Source: CAVTOA01 sp963736285
GTDB taxonomy: Bacteria; Actinomycetota; Actinomycetes; Mycobacteriales; QHCE01
Direction: 5' to 3'
NCBI GenBank assembly: GCA_963736285.1
Contig: CAVTOA010000002.1
Coordinates: forward strand, 310,001-374,000
Length of the DNA: 64,000 nt
In this document: one piece after another, positions 10,021-19,293 of the stretch
Position numbering within the stretch: position 1 is the stretch's first letter
Layout: each line of letters begins with the position of its first letter
The notes under the pieces: model-generated
What the model was told of the DNA's origin: nothing
The model's input: only the letters and a program-made list of their open reading frames with translations
Databases searched by the model: none
Program-made: the position numbers and the translations under genes

Positions 10021-10680
10021 CTGAGCTTTTTCGGGTTTCGGGTTTGAGCTGCGGGAGTGTGACTACATAGGACAGGGCTCCTGGTAGAACAAGCGATGTC
10101 TAGTCACCCGTTCTGCCCCAGGAGCCCTGTTGATCACCTATCCTGCCATTCTTGACGTGCCGACGCGACTGGTTGACCGCCTGGAACGTTGGCTACTACG
10201 GCGGTCTCGCCGCACGAACCGGCGTTTGTCGGCACGGCAACAAGCGATCATGACCCTGGTCTACCTGCGTAAAGGTGAAACGTTCACCGCGCTAGCCGCC
10301 GGGTTCGGTATCGCAGCCTCGACAGCTCACGGCTACGTCAACGAAGCTGTTGACGTGCTACGTCGGCATCGCCGCCCGCTACGGCAAGCCCTAGACACCC
10401 AGAGGGCCCGGGATCACATTCTGGTGTTGGATGGCACCATCGTGCCTACAAACCGGCTGTGGCATCGCCGTGGCACCACCAGCGGTTTCTACTCCGGTAA
10501 ACACCACTGCTACGGACTCAACGTCCAAGCGATCACCACCATAGGAGGGCAGCTGATCTGGTTGTCCGACCCGCTACCCGGGGCTGTTCATGACACCAAA
10601 GCCGCCCGTTACCATCGCATTCCCGAACACCTCGACCACCGTTATCTCGTGGCCGACCTGGGATATCTCGGATTGAGCCC
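10021..10680 (+). mobile_element. Remnant of an IS5-superfamily-like insertion sequence
   Basis: The block interrupts the acyltransferase gene between the codons for LYSKTSH and GKYGIY. It holds a truncated transposase gene preceded by a hairpin. The left boundary is inferred from the loss of acyltransferase coding and the right one from its resumption. I could not identify matching terminal inverted repeats or a target duplication, as expected if the right end was lost by a deletion. Confidence 0.75.
10072..10130. repeat. 13-bp inverted repeat in front of the transposase start
   Basis: acagggctcctgg (10072-10084) and ccaggagccctgt (10118-10130) are perfect complements 33 nt apart. The right arm reaches the TTG start codon of the transposase. 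Structures of this kind in IS elements prevent transposase translation from read-through transcripts; that role is inferred here. Confidence 0.6.
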
Positions 10681-10714
10681 GGAAAGTACGGAATATATTT
10701 GTTTTTTCTTATAA
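10130..10714 (+). pseudogene. DDE transposase (DDE_Tnp_4 type), C-terminally truncated
   Basis: A 194-residue fragment of a transposase that is normally about 250-270 residues. An N-terminal HTH region (ARQQAIMTLVYLRKGETF and ASTAHGYVNEAVD) precedes the catalytic domain with the first Asp in ILVLDGTIVP and the second in DLGYLGL. The reading frame runs out into acyltransferase sequence (STEYICFFL), so the third acidic residue and the C-terminus are missing. The start is probably TTG. The protein should be inactive. Confidence 0.8.
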
Positions 10715-11793
10715 GCGGCTACATTATTCCCGCTTCTTTGGAACGCCGGGGAAATGTACGCAGATTCTGGTTGGGCCGCTTTTTTCGACTCTACCCGCTA
10801 TTCATCGGTATCGTTGTCGTGGTGTCGGTGATGTATTTGGTTGGCATTGCGGATTTAAAGCCGTACATTGCGCAACATCCAGGGCTATCGCTGGTCGGAA
10901 ATGTCACCATGCTGGAAGATCTGCTGAGGATCCCGGTATGGACTGATCCAATGTGGACACTTTCCTACGAGATGATTTTCTATCTGCTTGTCACGTCGCT
11001 GTTTGTTTTTGGACTCCATAAATTGAGCTGCGAGCTCTCACTCTTTTTTGCGGCGATTGCGGTTTCCCTAGGCGGGCTTATGCCGAAAGGTCTCATTTCG
11101 GATAAATTCGGGATTGCGCCTGTCGCGGCATTGGCGCTGATGTTCCTTGTAACTGGAATTCTCGCGGTCTCGTCCGGTAGCAGGAAGTTGCTGTGGTTCG
11201 GTGCGGTATTGCTAGGGGGTTTGGCGGTGTCATTGCTCGCCGCCAACCAAAGGGTCGGTGGTTGGGAGGGATGGTTCATCATCGCCGCAATGTTTGCCGG
11301 CACCGCCATTTACCGCATAGAGCAGGGTCAGGTGGATAAGCGTAAAGGCTGGGGTGCTGTGGCAATAGTGGGTGCCCTTGGTATCTCCGTGGGAGCTATC
11401 CAATGTCGCTTTTGGAATTGGACAAGCGCGCAAATTTATCAATTTCAAAAACAATGGATTATTACCACAACGGCAGTAATTCTTACCTTTGCGGTTGGTT
11501 ACCTTTTACGGAAGAAAAAATCCCGGGATTCCTAGCCTGGTTAGGGCTAGTGAGCTACTCAATTTATTTGTTGCACTACGTTTTGTTGCTTCCGCTTGAT
11601 AAGCGCGGATGGCTAAACAGCCATGGACCACTGCTGCCACGAATAGCGCTCCTGGGGGGCTTGATTGTGGCATTGCTGGTATTGGCGGGGTTGTCTTACC
11701 GTTTTGTGGAAGCGCCGATGCAGGCGTTAGGACGACGAGTCGGCAAAAGGTTGAATGCGTGACATAGGGGCGTCAGCCCGTAGTCTGTAGCCC

Positions 11794-13311
11794 ATGACTG
11801 TTTGCCGCATTATGGGTACCGAAGTCGAATACGGCATCTCGGTCCCCGGACAGCCTGGTGCTAACCCCATGATCACCTCATCGCAGGTGGTCAACGCCTA
11901 CGCTGCTCGGATGGCTCCCACTAAGAACACCCGGCCTAAGTGGGATTACGAAGAAGAGTCTCCGCTGCGTGACGCACGCGGTTTCAACTATGGAGGTCGA
12001 CTCTACGACCCCGCCGAAGCGTTGTCCGATGAGGACACGGGCTTGGCCAATGTCATTTTGACAAATGGTGCGCGTCTTTATGTTGACCACGCTCATCCGG
12101 AGTATTCGGCTCCTGAGTGCACGAATCCTCGCTCCGTGGTCGTGTGGGACAAAGCGGGTGAGCGGATCATGGCGGAGGCGAGCCGGCGCGCCGCACATGT
12201 GCCCGGTGGCACGCCCATCAACCTGTACAAGAACAACACTGACAACAAGGGAGCCTCGTATGGCACCCACGAGAACTACTTGATGCAACGGAGTACCCCA
12301 TTCGGGGAGATCGTCACGCATCTGACGCCGTTTTTTGTGACGAGACAGGTGATGTGCGGTGCGGGGCGGGTGGGCATTGGCCAAGACGGTTCCGGCGTCG
12401 GGTTCCAAATCAGCCAGCGGGCCGACTTCTTTGAGGTCGAAGTGGGGCTGGAAACGACCCTGAAACGTCCCATCATTAACACCCGAGACGAACCCCATGC
12501 GGACCCAGATAAATATCGTCGGTTGCACGTGATTATCGGCGACGCGAACCTGTCCGAGATCTCTACCTATCTCAAGCTTGGTGCCACGTCTCTGGTCCTC
12601 GCCATGATTGAAGATGGATGGCTTGCCGCAGAAATGACACTTTCTGAGGCGATCCCTGACTTGCATGCCGTGTCGCACGATCCTGAGCTGCAGCACAAGG
12701 TGTCTCTGCAGGACGGGCGCCGGATGACCGCAGTAGATATTCAGGAGTATTACTGCGAGCAAGCGCAGGCCTATGTGAACGACCGGTGGGGTGCGGATGT
12801 CGATGCTGATACCAAAGATGTCCTCACGCGCTGGCGTTCGGTGCTAGATCGGCTCCGGGTTGATCCCATGTTGTGCGTGCGGGAGTTGGACTGGATCGCC
12901 AAATTGCATGTGCTGCGGGCTTATCGGGACCGTGATGGGCTGACCTGGAGTTCTCCACGTCTGCAGTTGGTCGATCTGCAATATTCGGATGTGCGTCCAG
13001 AAAAGGGGTTGTATCACCGGCTGGTGGCACGTGGCGATATGCAGACATTGGTGAGCGATGCCGAGGTGGAGGCTGCGATCCTCAACCCTCCAGACGACAC
13101 CCGTGCGTATTTTCGCGGCCGCTGTTTGGAGCGATACGGCTCGGCAATTGTCGCGGCAAGCTGGGACTCACTCATCTTCGATGTGGGACGTGACTCGTTG
13201 GTCCGAGTTCCGATGCTGGAACCGCGCCGAGGTACCCGGGCAGCGGTAGGCGAGATGATCGACCGATGCGATACCGCGCCGGAGCTGCTCGATGCGCTGA
13301 CCAATCGGTGA
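11794..13311 (+). CDS. dop: Pup deamidase / depupylase
   Basis: Converts the C-terminal Gln of Pup to Glu with ATP and removes Pup from conjugates. The 505-residue product starts with IMGTEVEYGISVPG, the glutamine-synthetase-like nucleotide loop. The Dop-specific insertion (WDYEEESPLRDARGFNY, residues about 48-65) separates it from PafA, followed by HPEYSAPEC and NLYKNNTDNKGASYGTHENY. INTRDEPHAD near residue 228 is shared by both enzymes. It is needed here because Pup ends in Gln. The frame is fully intact. It stands alone between the broken acyltransferase and a minus-strand membrane protein. Confidence 0.96.
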   Translation: MTVCRIMGTEVEYGISVPGQPGANPMITSSQVVNAYAARMAPTKNTRPKWDYEEESPLRDARGFNYGGRLYDPAEALSDEDTGLANVILTNGARLYVDHAHPEYSAPECTNPRSVVVWDKAGERIMAEASRRAAHVPGGTPINLYKNNTDNKGASYGTHENYLMQRSTPFGEIVTHLTPFFVTRQVMCGAGRVGIGQDGSGVGFQISQRADFFEVEVGLETTLKRPIINTRDEPHADPDKYRRLHVIIGDANLSEISTYLKLGATSLVLAMIEDGWLAAEMTLSEAIPDLHAVSHDPELQHKVSLQDGRRMTAVDIQEYYCEQAQAYVNDRWGADVDADTKDVLTRWRSVLDRLRVDPMLCVRELDWIAKLHVLRAYRDRDGLTWSSPRLQLVDLQYSDVRPEKGLYHRLVARGDMQTLVSDAEVEAAILNPPDDTRAYFRGRCLERYGSAIVAASWDSLIFDVGRDSLVRVPMLEPRRGTRAAVGEMIDRCDTAPELLDALTNR

Positions 13312-13339
13312 CGGTAGGCATTCGCACACCGCATGCGCC

Positions 13340-14254
13340 TCATTCCATCGAAGGTGGAAGCATCTTGAGGCACACCACGCGGGAATATGGGAGTCCGGCG
13401 GGATCCTCGACGTAGTGGGTTTGGCCCGCGACTGTACGGCACGCGGCGATGGAGCTTCTACGGGCGAGCACCTGCGCACGTAGGTGCGGATCGTCGCAGG
13501 AAACCGCCGTAAAAGAGACGGGACCGTGCTGCGGGTTGGCGATGCACTTTCCTGGGTTGGCCATGGTCCGGCCGTCTCCTAGGCAGAGCACCCGTGCCGT
13601 GCCCCCATCCAGCACCGCGAACCGGTGGGCCGGCTCTGCGCAGTCAGCGACAGTCTTTACCCGTGCCGCGATTGTTTCGAAGACGTCCGGAGACGCACAG
13701 GACACTTCATGGATGTCTCCCCGGTCGTCTGTTGCTGCGCAATCCCCGGCTCTGAACACACCGCCACCCATCCCGGGGTTGCCAGGATGGTGCGATGAGT
13801 TGAGCTGGCGAAGACATGCCAGTCCGTCGCCTTGGCTGGCGAAGAAATCTGTCCTCACGTCACATGCTTCGGTTCCAGCATCGGGATTATCGACGAGGTC
13901 GATTACTTTTCCGTAGACACGATTGTCGGTACAGATTACGCGGGTGAATTCGGTCCGCCCTAGCGGCTCTTTTGGCAGCGTGGTGGTGTCACCGTGAGTC
14001 GCTCGAGGTTGAGCTGGCGGTGTAGCGGCGTTCTTCTGGACACAGTCACCGACGTGGAGCGGACCCACAATGTGGCTGGAGTCGGCATGCGCGGTGGGGG
14101 TGTAGTCGATATCTGGCCAGATGCCCAATTTCGCGGTGAGGACTCCCACCAGCAAGAGCTGGGGCGTGACCACGGCAATGACCACAAACAGAACGGAGTG
14201 TCCACGCTTGCGTCGCGCACCCACATAACCATGCGGTGCTGAAGCATGATGCAT
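13340..14254 (-). CDS. Membrane-anchored, cysteine-rich exported protein
   Basis: A 304-residue protein with a basic N-terminus (ARRKRGHS), a single TM segment at about residues 22-44 (VLFVVIAVVTPQLLLVGVL) and a large extracytoplasmic part. The latter contains repeated units with GDC near the start (VGDCVQK, AGDCAAT) and paired cysteines, resembling LppU/septum-formation-like repeats of actinobacteria. Function is unknown. I placed the start at the ATG at 14254 because the upstream stretch of the frame lacks conserved character. It points against dop and pup, lying between them, a location often occupied by lineage-specific genes. Confidence 0.65.
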   Translation of the reverse strand: MHHASAPHGYVGARRKRGHSVLFVVIAVVTPQLLLVGVLTAKLGIWPDIDYTPTAHADSSHIVGPLHVGDCVQKNAATPPAQPRATHGDTTTLPKEPLGRTEFTRVICTDNRVYGKVIDLVDNPDAGTEACDVRTDFFASQGDGLACLRQLNSSHHPGNPGMGGGVFRAGDCAATDDRGDIHEVSCASPDVFETIAARVKTVADCAEPAHRFAVLDGGTARVLCLGDGRTMANPGKCIANPQHGPVSFTAVSCDDPHLRAQVLARRSSIAACRTVAGQTHYVEDPAGLPYSRVVCLKMLPPSME

Positions 14255-14456
14255 GGTCTTGGAAGCGGACACGGGATTAATAACGATGACCCCGTCCGCG
14301 AGTAACGGCCAACATGGGCCAGAATTGTCCTTCCTACCCGGTACCGTCGAGATAGCGTGCATGTAGTCGTACGAGCATGTAGTACGAGCATCGGTGAACA
14401 CGCCATGAACATGTAGTCAGGCCAAGGCCCGCATCTGCGAGAACGAGAGGTTTGCG

Positions 14457-14675
14457 ATGGCGATGAAGGATACTGGCGGCGGACGAGCCCAGTCTCAGAA
14501 ATCCCGCCACGATGAAGAGGTTGAGCAGGAGAACGCGCAGCCGGAGTCTGAGACAGCCGAACGGCACGAAAAGATCTCCGAGGACGTCGACGATGTCCTC
14601 GACGAGATCGACTCGGTGTTAGAAGAAAACGCAGAGGAGTTCGTCCGGGGTTATGTTCAAAAGGGCGGACAGTAG
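14457..14675 (+). CDS. pup: Prokaryotic ubiquitin-like protein Pup
   Basis: Small, intrinsically disordered protein modifier of 72 residues. The C-terminus is GYVQKGGQ, the Gln form that Dop must deamidate before PafA can attach it to lysines. The central stretch (DVDDVLDEIDSVLEENAEEFVRGY) forms the helix that binds the Mpa coiled coil. The protein is very acidic. A purine-rich ribosome site (gagagg) lies 8-10 nt before the ATG. It directly precedes prcB. Confidence 0.97.
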   Translation: MAMKDTGGGRAQSQKSRHDEEVEQENAQPESETAERHEKISEDVDDVLDEIDSVLEENAEEFVRGYVQKGGQ

Positions 14676-14767
14676 GCGTTACGGGGGCTCGTGTCCGATC
14701 CTTGAGCCCCATGAGTAACACTTGTACCCCTTATCAGCGTTGCCAGCACCAGACGAGGGAGCCAGCG

Positions 14768-15601
14768 GTGGCAGCAAGAATTGAGCAACCCGGTCGACTT
14801 CCAAGCGCGTTCACCATGCCCGGTGTCTCATCATTCACCGAGTTTCTCGCCTCAGCCTCACCAGAACTCCTGCCAGGATCTGGGTCGGCGCTCGCCGCAG
14901 AGCTTGCTCCACATGGGACCACCATCGTCGCCGCGCAGTGCGCGGGCGGCGTCGTCATGGCTGGAGACAGAAGAGCCACTCGTGGCAATCTCATCGCTAG
15001 TCGTGCCACTCAGAAGGTCTTTCTGTCAGACGCGTATTCCATGGTCGGCATCGCCGGAACGCTGGGCACCGCGGTCGAGTTGGTGCGTCTGTACTGTTTG
15101 GAGCTGGAGCACTACGAGAAAATCGAGGGCACGTCTCTTTCTCTGGCCGGAAAAGCCAACCGCCTCGCCACCATGATTCATGGCAACCTAGGGGCAGCAT
15201 TTCAAGGGCTCGTGGTGCAGCCATTGTTCGCTGGGTACGACATAGAGGCTGATCCCGCGGAGGACAACGTCGGGCGCATCTTCAGCTACGACATCACCGG
15301 CGGTTGTTTCGAGGAAGAACACTACGATGCGGTCGGTTCCGGCTCGTTGTTTGCCAAGGCGGCTCTGAAGAAGCGCTATGAGCCGGGTCTCCCCGCTGAG
15401 CAGGTGATGCGGTTGTGTGTGGAGGCGCTCTACGACGCCGCTGACGACGACTCCGCCACCGGTGGCCCCGATCTTGCGCGCCGCATCTACCCCGTGATCA
15501 CCCTGGCGGATGCCGAAGGCGCGCGGCAGCTTAGCGAAGACGAAGCCGGCACATTGGTCATGCGGGTTGTGGAAGGGCGGATGGCAAACCCTGGTGGGTG
15601 A
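14768..15601 (+). CDS. prcB: 20S proteasome beta subunit
   Basis: Catalytic subunit of the core particle. A propeptide of about 57 residues is removed autocatalytically at HG/TTIVA, exposing the N-terminal Thr nucleophile; DRRATRGN and the Lys in ATQKVF follow at the expected distance. I chose the GTG at 14768 because gaggga lies 7 nt upstream and VAARIEQP gives a typical propeptide; the frame is open upstream to 14702. The 277 residues before processing are normal. Operon with pup (92 bp upstream) and prcA (104 bp downstream). Confidence 0.95.
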   Translation: MAARIEQPGRLPSAFTMPGVSSFTEFLASASPELLPGSGSALAAELAPHGTTIVAAQCAGGVVMAGDRRATRGNLIASRATQKVFLSDAYSMVGIAGTLGTAVELVRLYCLELEHYEKIEGTSLSLAGKANRLATMIHGNLGAAFQGLVVQPLFAGYDIEADPAEDNVGRIFSYDITGGCFEEEHYDAVGSGSLFAKAALKKRYEPGLPAEQVMRLCVEALYDAADDDSATGGPDLARRIYPVITLADAEGARQLSEDEAGTLVMRVVEGRMANPGG

Positions 15602-15705
15602 GCAATCGCAACCACAGTCGTAGTAACGACCGTCGCGATGCACAACCAAAACAGCTTGTTCGATAGAAACGACCTCTGGTAACACAGCGAAGGGATCTCG
15701 CCACC

Positions 15706-16542
15706 GTGGCCATGCAGTTTTATGCCTCACCCGAGCAGATCATGCGGGACAGGTCGGAATATGCCCGCAAAGGTATTGCTCGCGGCCGCAGCGTAGTGGT
15801 GCTGAGCTACGCGGGTGGCGTGCTATTTGTCGCAGAGAATCCTTCCACCGCATTGCACAAAGTCAGCGAAATCTACGACCGGATCGGCTTTGCGGCGGTC
15901 GGCAAGTACAACGAGTTCGAAAATTTGCGTATGGCCGGGGTGCGGTTTACCGACCTGCGTGGCTACTCCTATGCCCGCCGTGATGTCACCGGGCGCGGCC
16001 TCGCCAACGTCTATGCCCAAACTTTGGGCGCGATCTTTACCGAGCAGTCCAAGCCGTTCGAGGTCGAGATCTGCGTCGCTGAGGTGGGGGAGTCAGCCGA
16101 CAAAGACCAGCTCTATCGCTTGACCTATGACGGCTCTGTGGGCGACGAACCAGGATTTGTGGCGATGGGCGGACAGTCGGAGGCCATCTCTGCGCGCCTC
16201 CGCGAAGACCACAGCAATGCTGCCTCCCTACCTGAAGGGCTGCAGTTGGCCGTCTCCGCGCTTGCCAACGCGGGAAGCGAAGCGGGCAAGGCCCGGGAGC
16301 TTCCCCCCGAGCAGCTGGAAGTGGCGGTGCTAGAAAGGGCTCGACCGGGGCGTGCTTTCCGGCGGATCACCGGTGCGGCCCTCACTCGCATTCTGACCTC
16401 AGGAGGAGCCGGCGAGGGTGGCGGCAAAAAGCCCGGTCGCAAAGACAGCAAGGCAGCTAAAACTGCCGAGACGGCTGCTCCCACAGATATCGATGTGCCG
16501 GCGAGCGATCAAGAGCCGGAGTCACCCTCGAGCGGGTCGTAA
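15706..16542 (+). CDS. prcA: 20S proteasome alpha subunit
   Basis: Non-catalytic ring subunit that gates the core particle. The N-terminus MQFYASPEQIMRDRSEYARK is the gating octapeptide region plus helix H0, and RSVVVLSYAGGVLFVAEN starts the Ntn fold. The C-terminal 40 residues form a charged Gly/Lys/Ala/Ser tail (KKPGRKDSKAAK), variable in the family. The start may be GTG at 15706 or ATG at 15712. The gene is complete and follows prcB. Confidence 0.95.
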   Translation: MAMQFYASPEQIMRDRSEYARKGIARGRSVVVLSYAGGVLFVAENPSTALHKVSEIYDRIGFAAVGKYNEFENLRMAGVRFTDLRGYSYARRDVTGRGLANVYAQTLGAIFTEQSKPFEVEICVAEVGESADKDQLYRLTYDGSVGDEPGFVAMGGQSEAISARLREDHSNAASLPEGLQLAVSALANAGSEAGKARELPPEQLEVAVLERARPGRAFRRITGAALTRILTSGGAGEGGGKKPGRKDSKAAKTAETAAPTDIDVPASDQEPESPSSGS

Positions 16543-16614
16543 CTGCTGCGGGAGTTGCCGCGAAACTTTGCGCGCACAACGTCATAAGGGCGTTGAGGAA
16601 GCTAGGGTCGTCGC

Positions 16615-17974
16615 ATGGACCGGCGGATTTTTGGGCTAGAGACTGAGTACGGCGTGACGTGCACTTTTCGTGGTCAGCGCCGGCTCTCTCCAGACGAAGT
16701 AGCTCGCTATCTTTTTCGGCGAGTCGTCAGTTGGGGTCGATCGAGCAATGTTTTTTTGCGTAATGGTGCTCGGCTATACCTCGATGTGGGCTCCCACCCC
16801 GAGTACGCGACCCCCGAGTGCGATGACCTCACTGACCTCGTTGCGCATGATCGCGCGGGTGAGCGAGTGCTAGAGGGCCTATTGCTCGATGCGGAGCGGC
16901 GGCTCCACGAAGAAGGCATCGCTGGCGACATCTACTTGTTCAAAAACAACACCGATTCGGCAGGCAATTCTTACGGGTGCCACGAGAACTACCTGGTGAG
17001 TCGGCACGGCGAGTTCAGTCGGCTCGCGGATGTGCTCATCCCGTTTTTGGTGACGCGCCAGCTCATCTGTGGTGCGGGCAAGGTTCTGCAGACACCGCGG
17101 GGCGCGGTTTTTTGTTTGTCACAGCGGGCGGAACACATTTGGGAAGGCGTCTCCAGCGCCACCACTCGGTCCCGTCCGATCATCAATACTCGTGACGAGC
17201 CCCACGCAGATGCCGAACGATTTCGGCGGCTCCACGTGATCGTGGGCGATTCGAAGCATGAATCAGGTCACTACTTTGCTCAAGGTAGGCTCGACTGACT
17301 TGGTGTTGCGCATGATCGAGGTGGGGATGCCGATCCGGGATCTCGCGTTGGAAAATCCCATTCGCGCTATACGCGAAATCAGCCACGACATCACTGGTCG
17401 TCGGGCAGTGCGGTTGGCTAATGGACGCGAGGCCAGCGCGCTGGAGATCCAGCAGGAGTACCAGCAGCGAGCGAGTGAGCTAGTAGACCGCTACGGGGGT
17501 AGCGCGACGGATCGACGCATTGTGGAATTGTGGGGGCGGGTTCTCAAAGCGGTTGACAATGACGATCTATCCACAGTGGAGCGTGAGATTGACTGGGTGG
17601 CCAAGCTGCGGTTGATTAAACGGTTTTGTCAGCGGCATGAGGTGGCGATGGCCGACCCCAAGGTGGCGCAGATAGACCTCGCCTACCACGATGTTCGACG
17701 AAACCGCGGCATTTTTTCGGTACTGGAGAAACGTGACGCGGTCGATCGAGTCGTAGGCGATCTGCGTGTTTTTGAAGCCAAATCCGTTCCTCCTCAGACC
17801 ACGCGAGCGCGGCTCCGGGGCGAGTTCATTCGTCGGGCGCAGGAGCGTCGTCGCGACTTCACTGTGGACTGGGTACACCTCAAGCTCAACGATCAAGCCC
17901 AGCGCACAGTGCTGTGTAAAGATCCGTTCCGGTCCGTCGATGAGAGAGTCGACCGACTCATCGCCAGCATGTAG
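16615..17974 (+). pseudogene. pafA: Pup-protein ligase PafA, single-base frameshift
   Basis: Glutamine-synthetase-like enzyme that links Pup-Glu to substrate lysines. The first frame covers MDRRIFGLETEYGVT through HVIVGDS, including LFKNNTDSAGNSYGCHENY and INTRDEPHAD. At about 17258 the frame changes: tcgaagcatgaatcag carries one base more than needed for DSNMNQVT, and the remainder (MNQVTTLLKVGSTDLVLRMIE to the C-terminus at 17974) is in another frame. Removing one base gives 452 residues, the normal PafA length. If the lesion is real, pupylation is lost although every other component is intact. Confidence 0.9.
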
Positions 17975-18044
17975 GGCCGGGCAGATTTGCTATTGACCGA
18001 GCCATGTACCCCCATGCCGAAGGACGCCAGGGTCGCATTCGCTC

Positions 18045-19214
18045 TCAGGTACCCGTCTGCTCCGTGACGGATAGCGCCAATGTGGCTGCGTGGCGGCCGG
18101 CAGCTGCCGCAGCGAGGAAGTATGCGTAGTCTTCGTCGAGCCCGCGTCCCATAGTGGACAGTTTCACCGGGCTGGTCCGGAGCGCATCGTCGAGCCCTTC
18201 AGTGGGAACATCCACGATCTGATGCTGGTGGACTAGGGGTACCATCGCCTCTCGCACGGCAGCATCCAGCTTCTCCTCCAGCCCCTCCGGCACCACCAAG
18301 TCCGCTGCGGCTAAGGCCACTCGACCGTATGCCGTAGTGGAGTGATGTGAGACTCCGGCGTGTCGTCCACGTGCGTCCGCGTCCGAGATGCGCAATGAGC
18401 CGATCGGGCGCCCGTTGAGCGCCGCGACTGCGTTGATCGCCTCGCCAGCAGCTACTCCCGTGAACCCCCACGGTGTCCCGGTACCGAGATTGCCCGGTCC
18501 TTGACTCACGATGGCAATGTCCGCACCGAGGACGTGTCGCGCCGCGAGTAATCCAGTGTGGAGGGTCACGGCTTCCAGATCGCCACCCAGCGCTTGACCC
18601 ACGGTTACGATGCCACACAGACTCTCGGACAGCCCACTGGCGGTGCGGGAAAACCACAGTGGTAATGCCGCGCCGTCGGTCATTACGTATGCGATCCGTG
18701 CTGTGGGGCGGTCGACATGAATACCCGCCACGATGGCAGGGAGCGCGGAGTGCAGGTCGGCCACTACCACCGGCATGCCGTCGATGCCATCAGCCTCCGC
18801 GATGATGCGATGATGTGGCGAGTCCTGCTCGTCTACGCCCAACACCACCGCTTGCAGCGGCGTATACCGCGCCTTGACCATATGACCAGGGCCGGTCGGG
18901 TCGGGTGGCAGTCGGTCGGGAATGGCCACCACCAGGGCATAGCCTCCGGTACCCAGCCCCATGGAGAGGGTGGTGGTGTTGAGCAGTACTCGATCGCCCG
19001 GTTGTGGCTCACCCACCAAATTCGGGTACACCAGCGCGCGCACGATGTGGGTGTCGTCGGGGGTGCCGGGGGTTTGTACGTGCTCCGTGGCGGCATCGGG
19101 GGCGTCGTTTTTCGTGTCTAGTTCGGAGGGTCCGTTGAGCTGGACCTCCAGCTCAACCGCTCCGCGCCACCGACGCCGTTCCCGCACCACCGTGCCCGCT
19201 CGCCACCGAATCAT
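18045..19214 (-). CDS. DUF3866 family protein
   Basis: A protein of about 389 residues beginning MIRWRAGTVV, the usual start of actinobacterial DUF3866 proteins, which are found beside the pafA/pafBC genes. It contains repeated Gly-rich segments (SMGLGTGGYALVVAIP, SQGPGNLGTGTPWGFTG) and HAGVSHHSTTAYG. No catalytic function is established for this family. An alternative ATG lies at 19232. The gene is antisense to its neighbours and diverges from pafB, whose start is 79 bp away, so the two may share a control region. Confidence 0.75.
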   Translation of the reverse strand: MIRWRAGTVVRERRRWRGAVELEVQLNGPSELDTKNDAPDAATEHVQTPGTPDDTHIVRALVYPNLVGEPQPGDRVLLNTTTLSMGLGTGGYALVVAIPDRLPPDPTGPGHMVKARYTPLQAVVLGVDEQDSPHHRIIAEADGIDGMPVVVADLHSALPAIVAGIHVDRPTARIAYVMTDGAALPLWFSRTASGLSESLCGIVTVGQALGGDLEAVTLHTGLLAARHVLGADIAIVSQGPGNLGTGTPWGFTGVAAGEAINAVAALNGRPIGSLRISDADARGRHAGVSHHSTTAYGRVALAAADLVVPEGLEEKLDAAVREAMVPLVHQHQIVDVPTEGLDDALRTSPVKLSTMGRGLDEDYAYFLAAAAAGRHAATLALSVTEQTGT

Positions 19215-19293
19215 GCCGACGACTTTAGCCATGACTCGGGATCGAGGGTTACCCCCCGGCGCGTCGCAGAGCAACGACCCAGAGAAGACTGGC

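Larger units (their letters stand above)
9803..11762 (+). pseudogene. Acyltransferase 3 (OafA/YrhL-like) membrane protein, IS-disrupted and frameshifted
   Basis: Remains of a roughly 400-residue multi-TM O-acyltransferase that would acylate a surface polysaccharide or glycolipid. The N-terminus (LAWLDALRGVAALAVVYEHL) ends at about 10020. The coding resumes after the insertion at about 10683 with GKYGIYLFFLISGYIIP, the next conserved block of the family. A second break lies at the A6 run near 11515, where YLLRKKK must continue as IPGFLAWLGLVSYSIY in another frame. The gene sits between mpa and dop, which are otherwise adjacent in this locus type. Confidence 0.85.
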
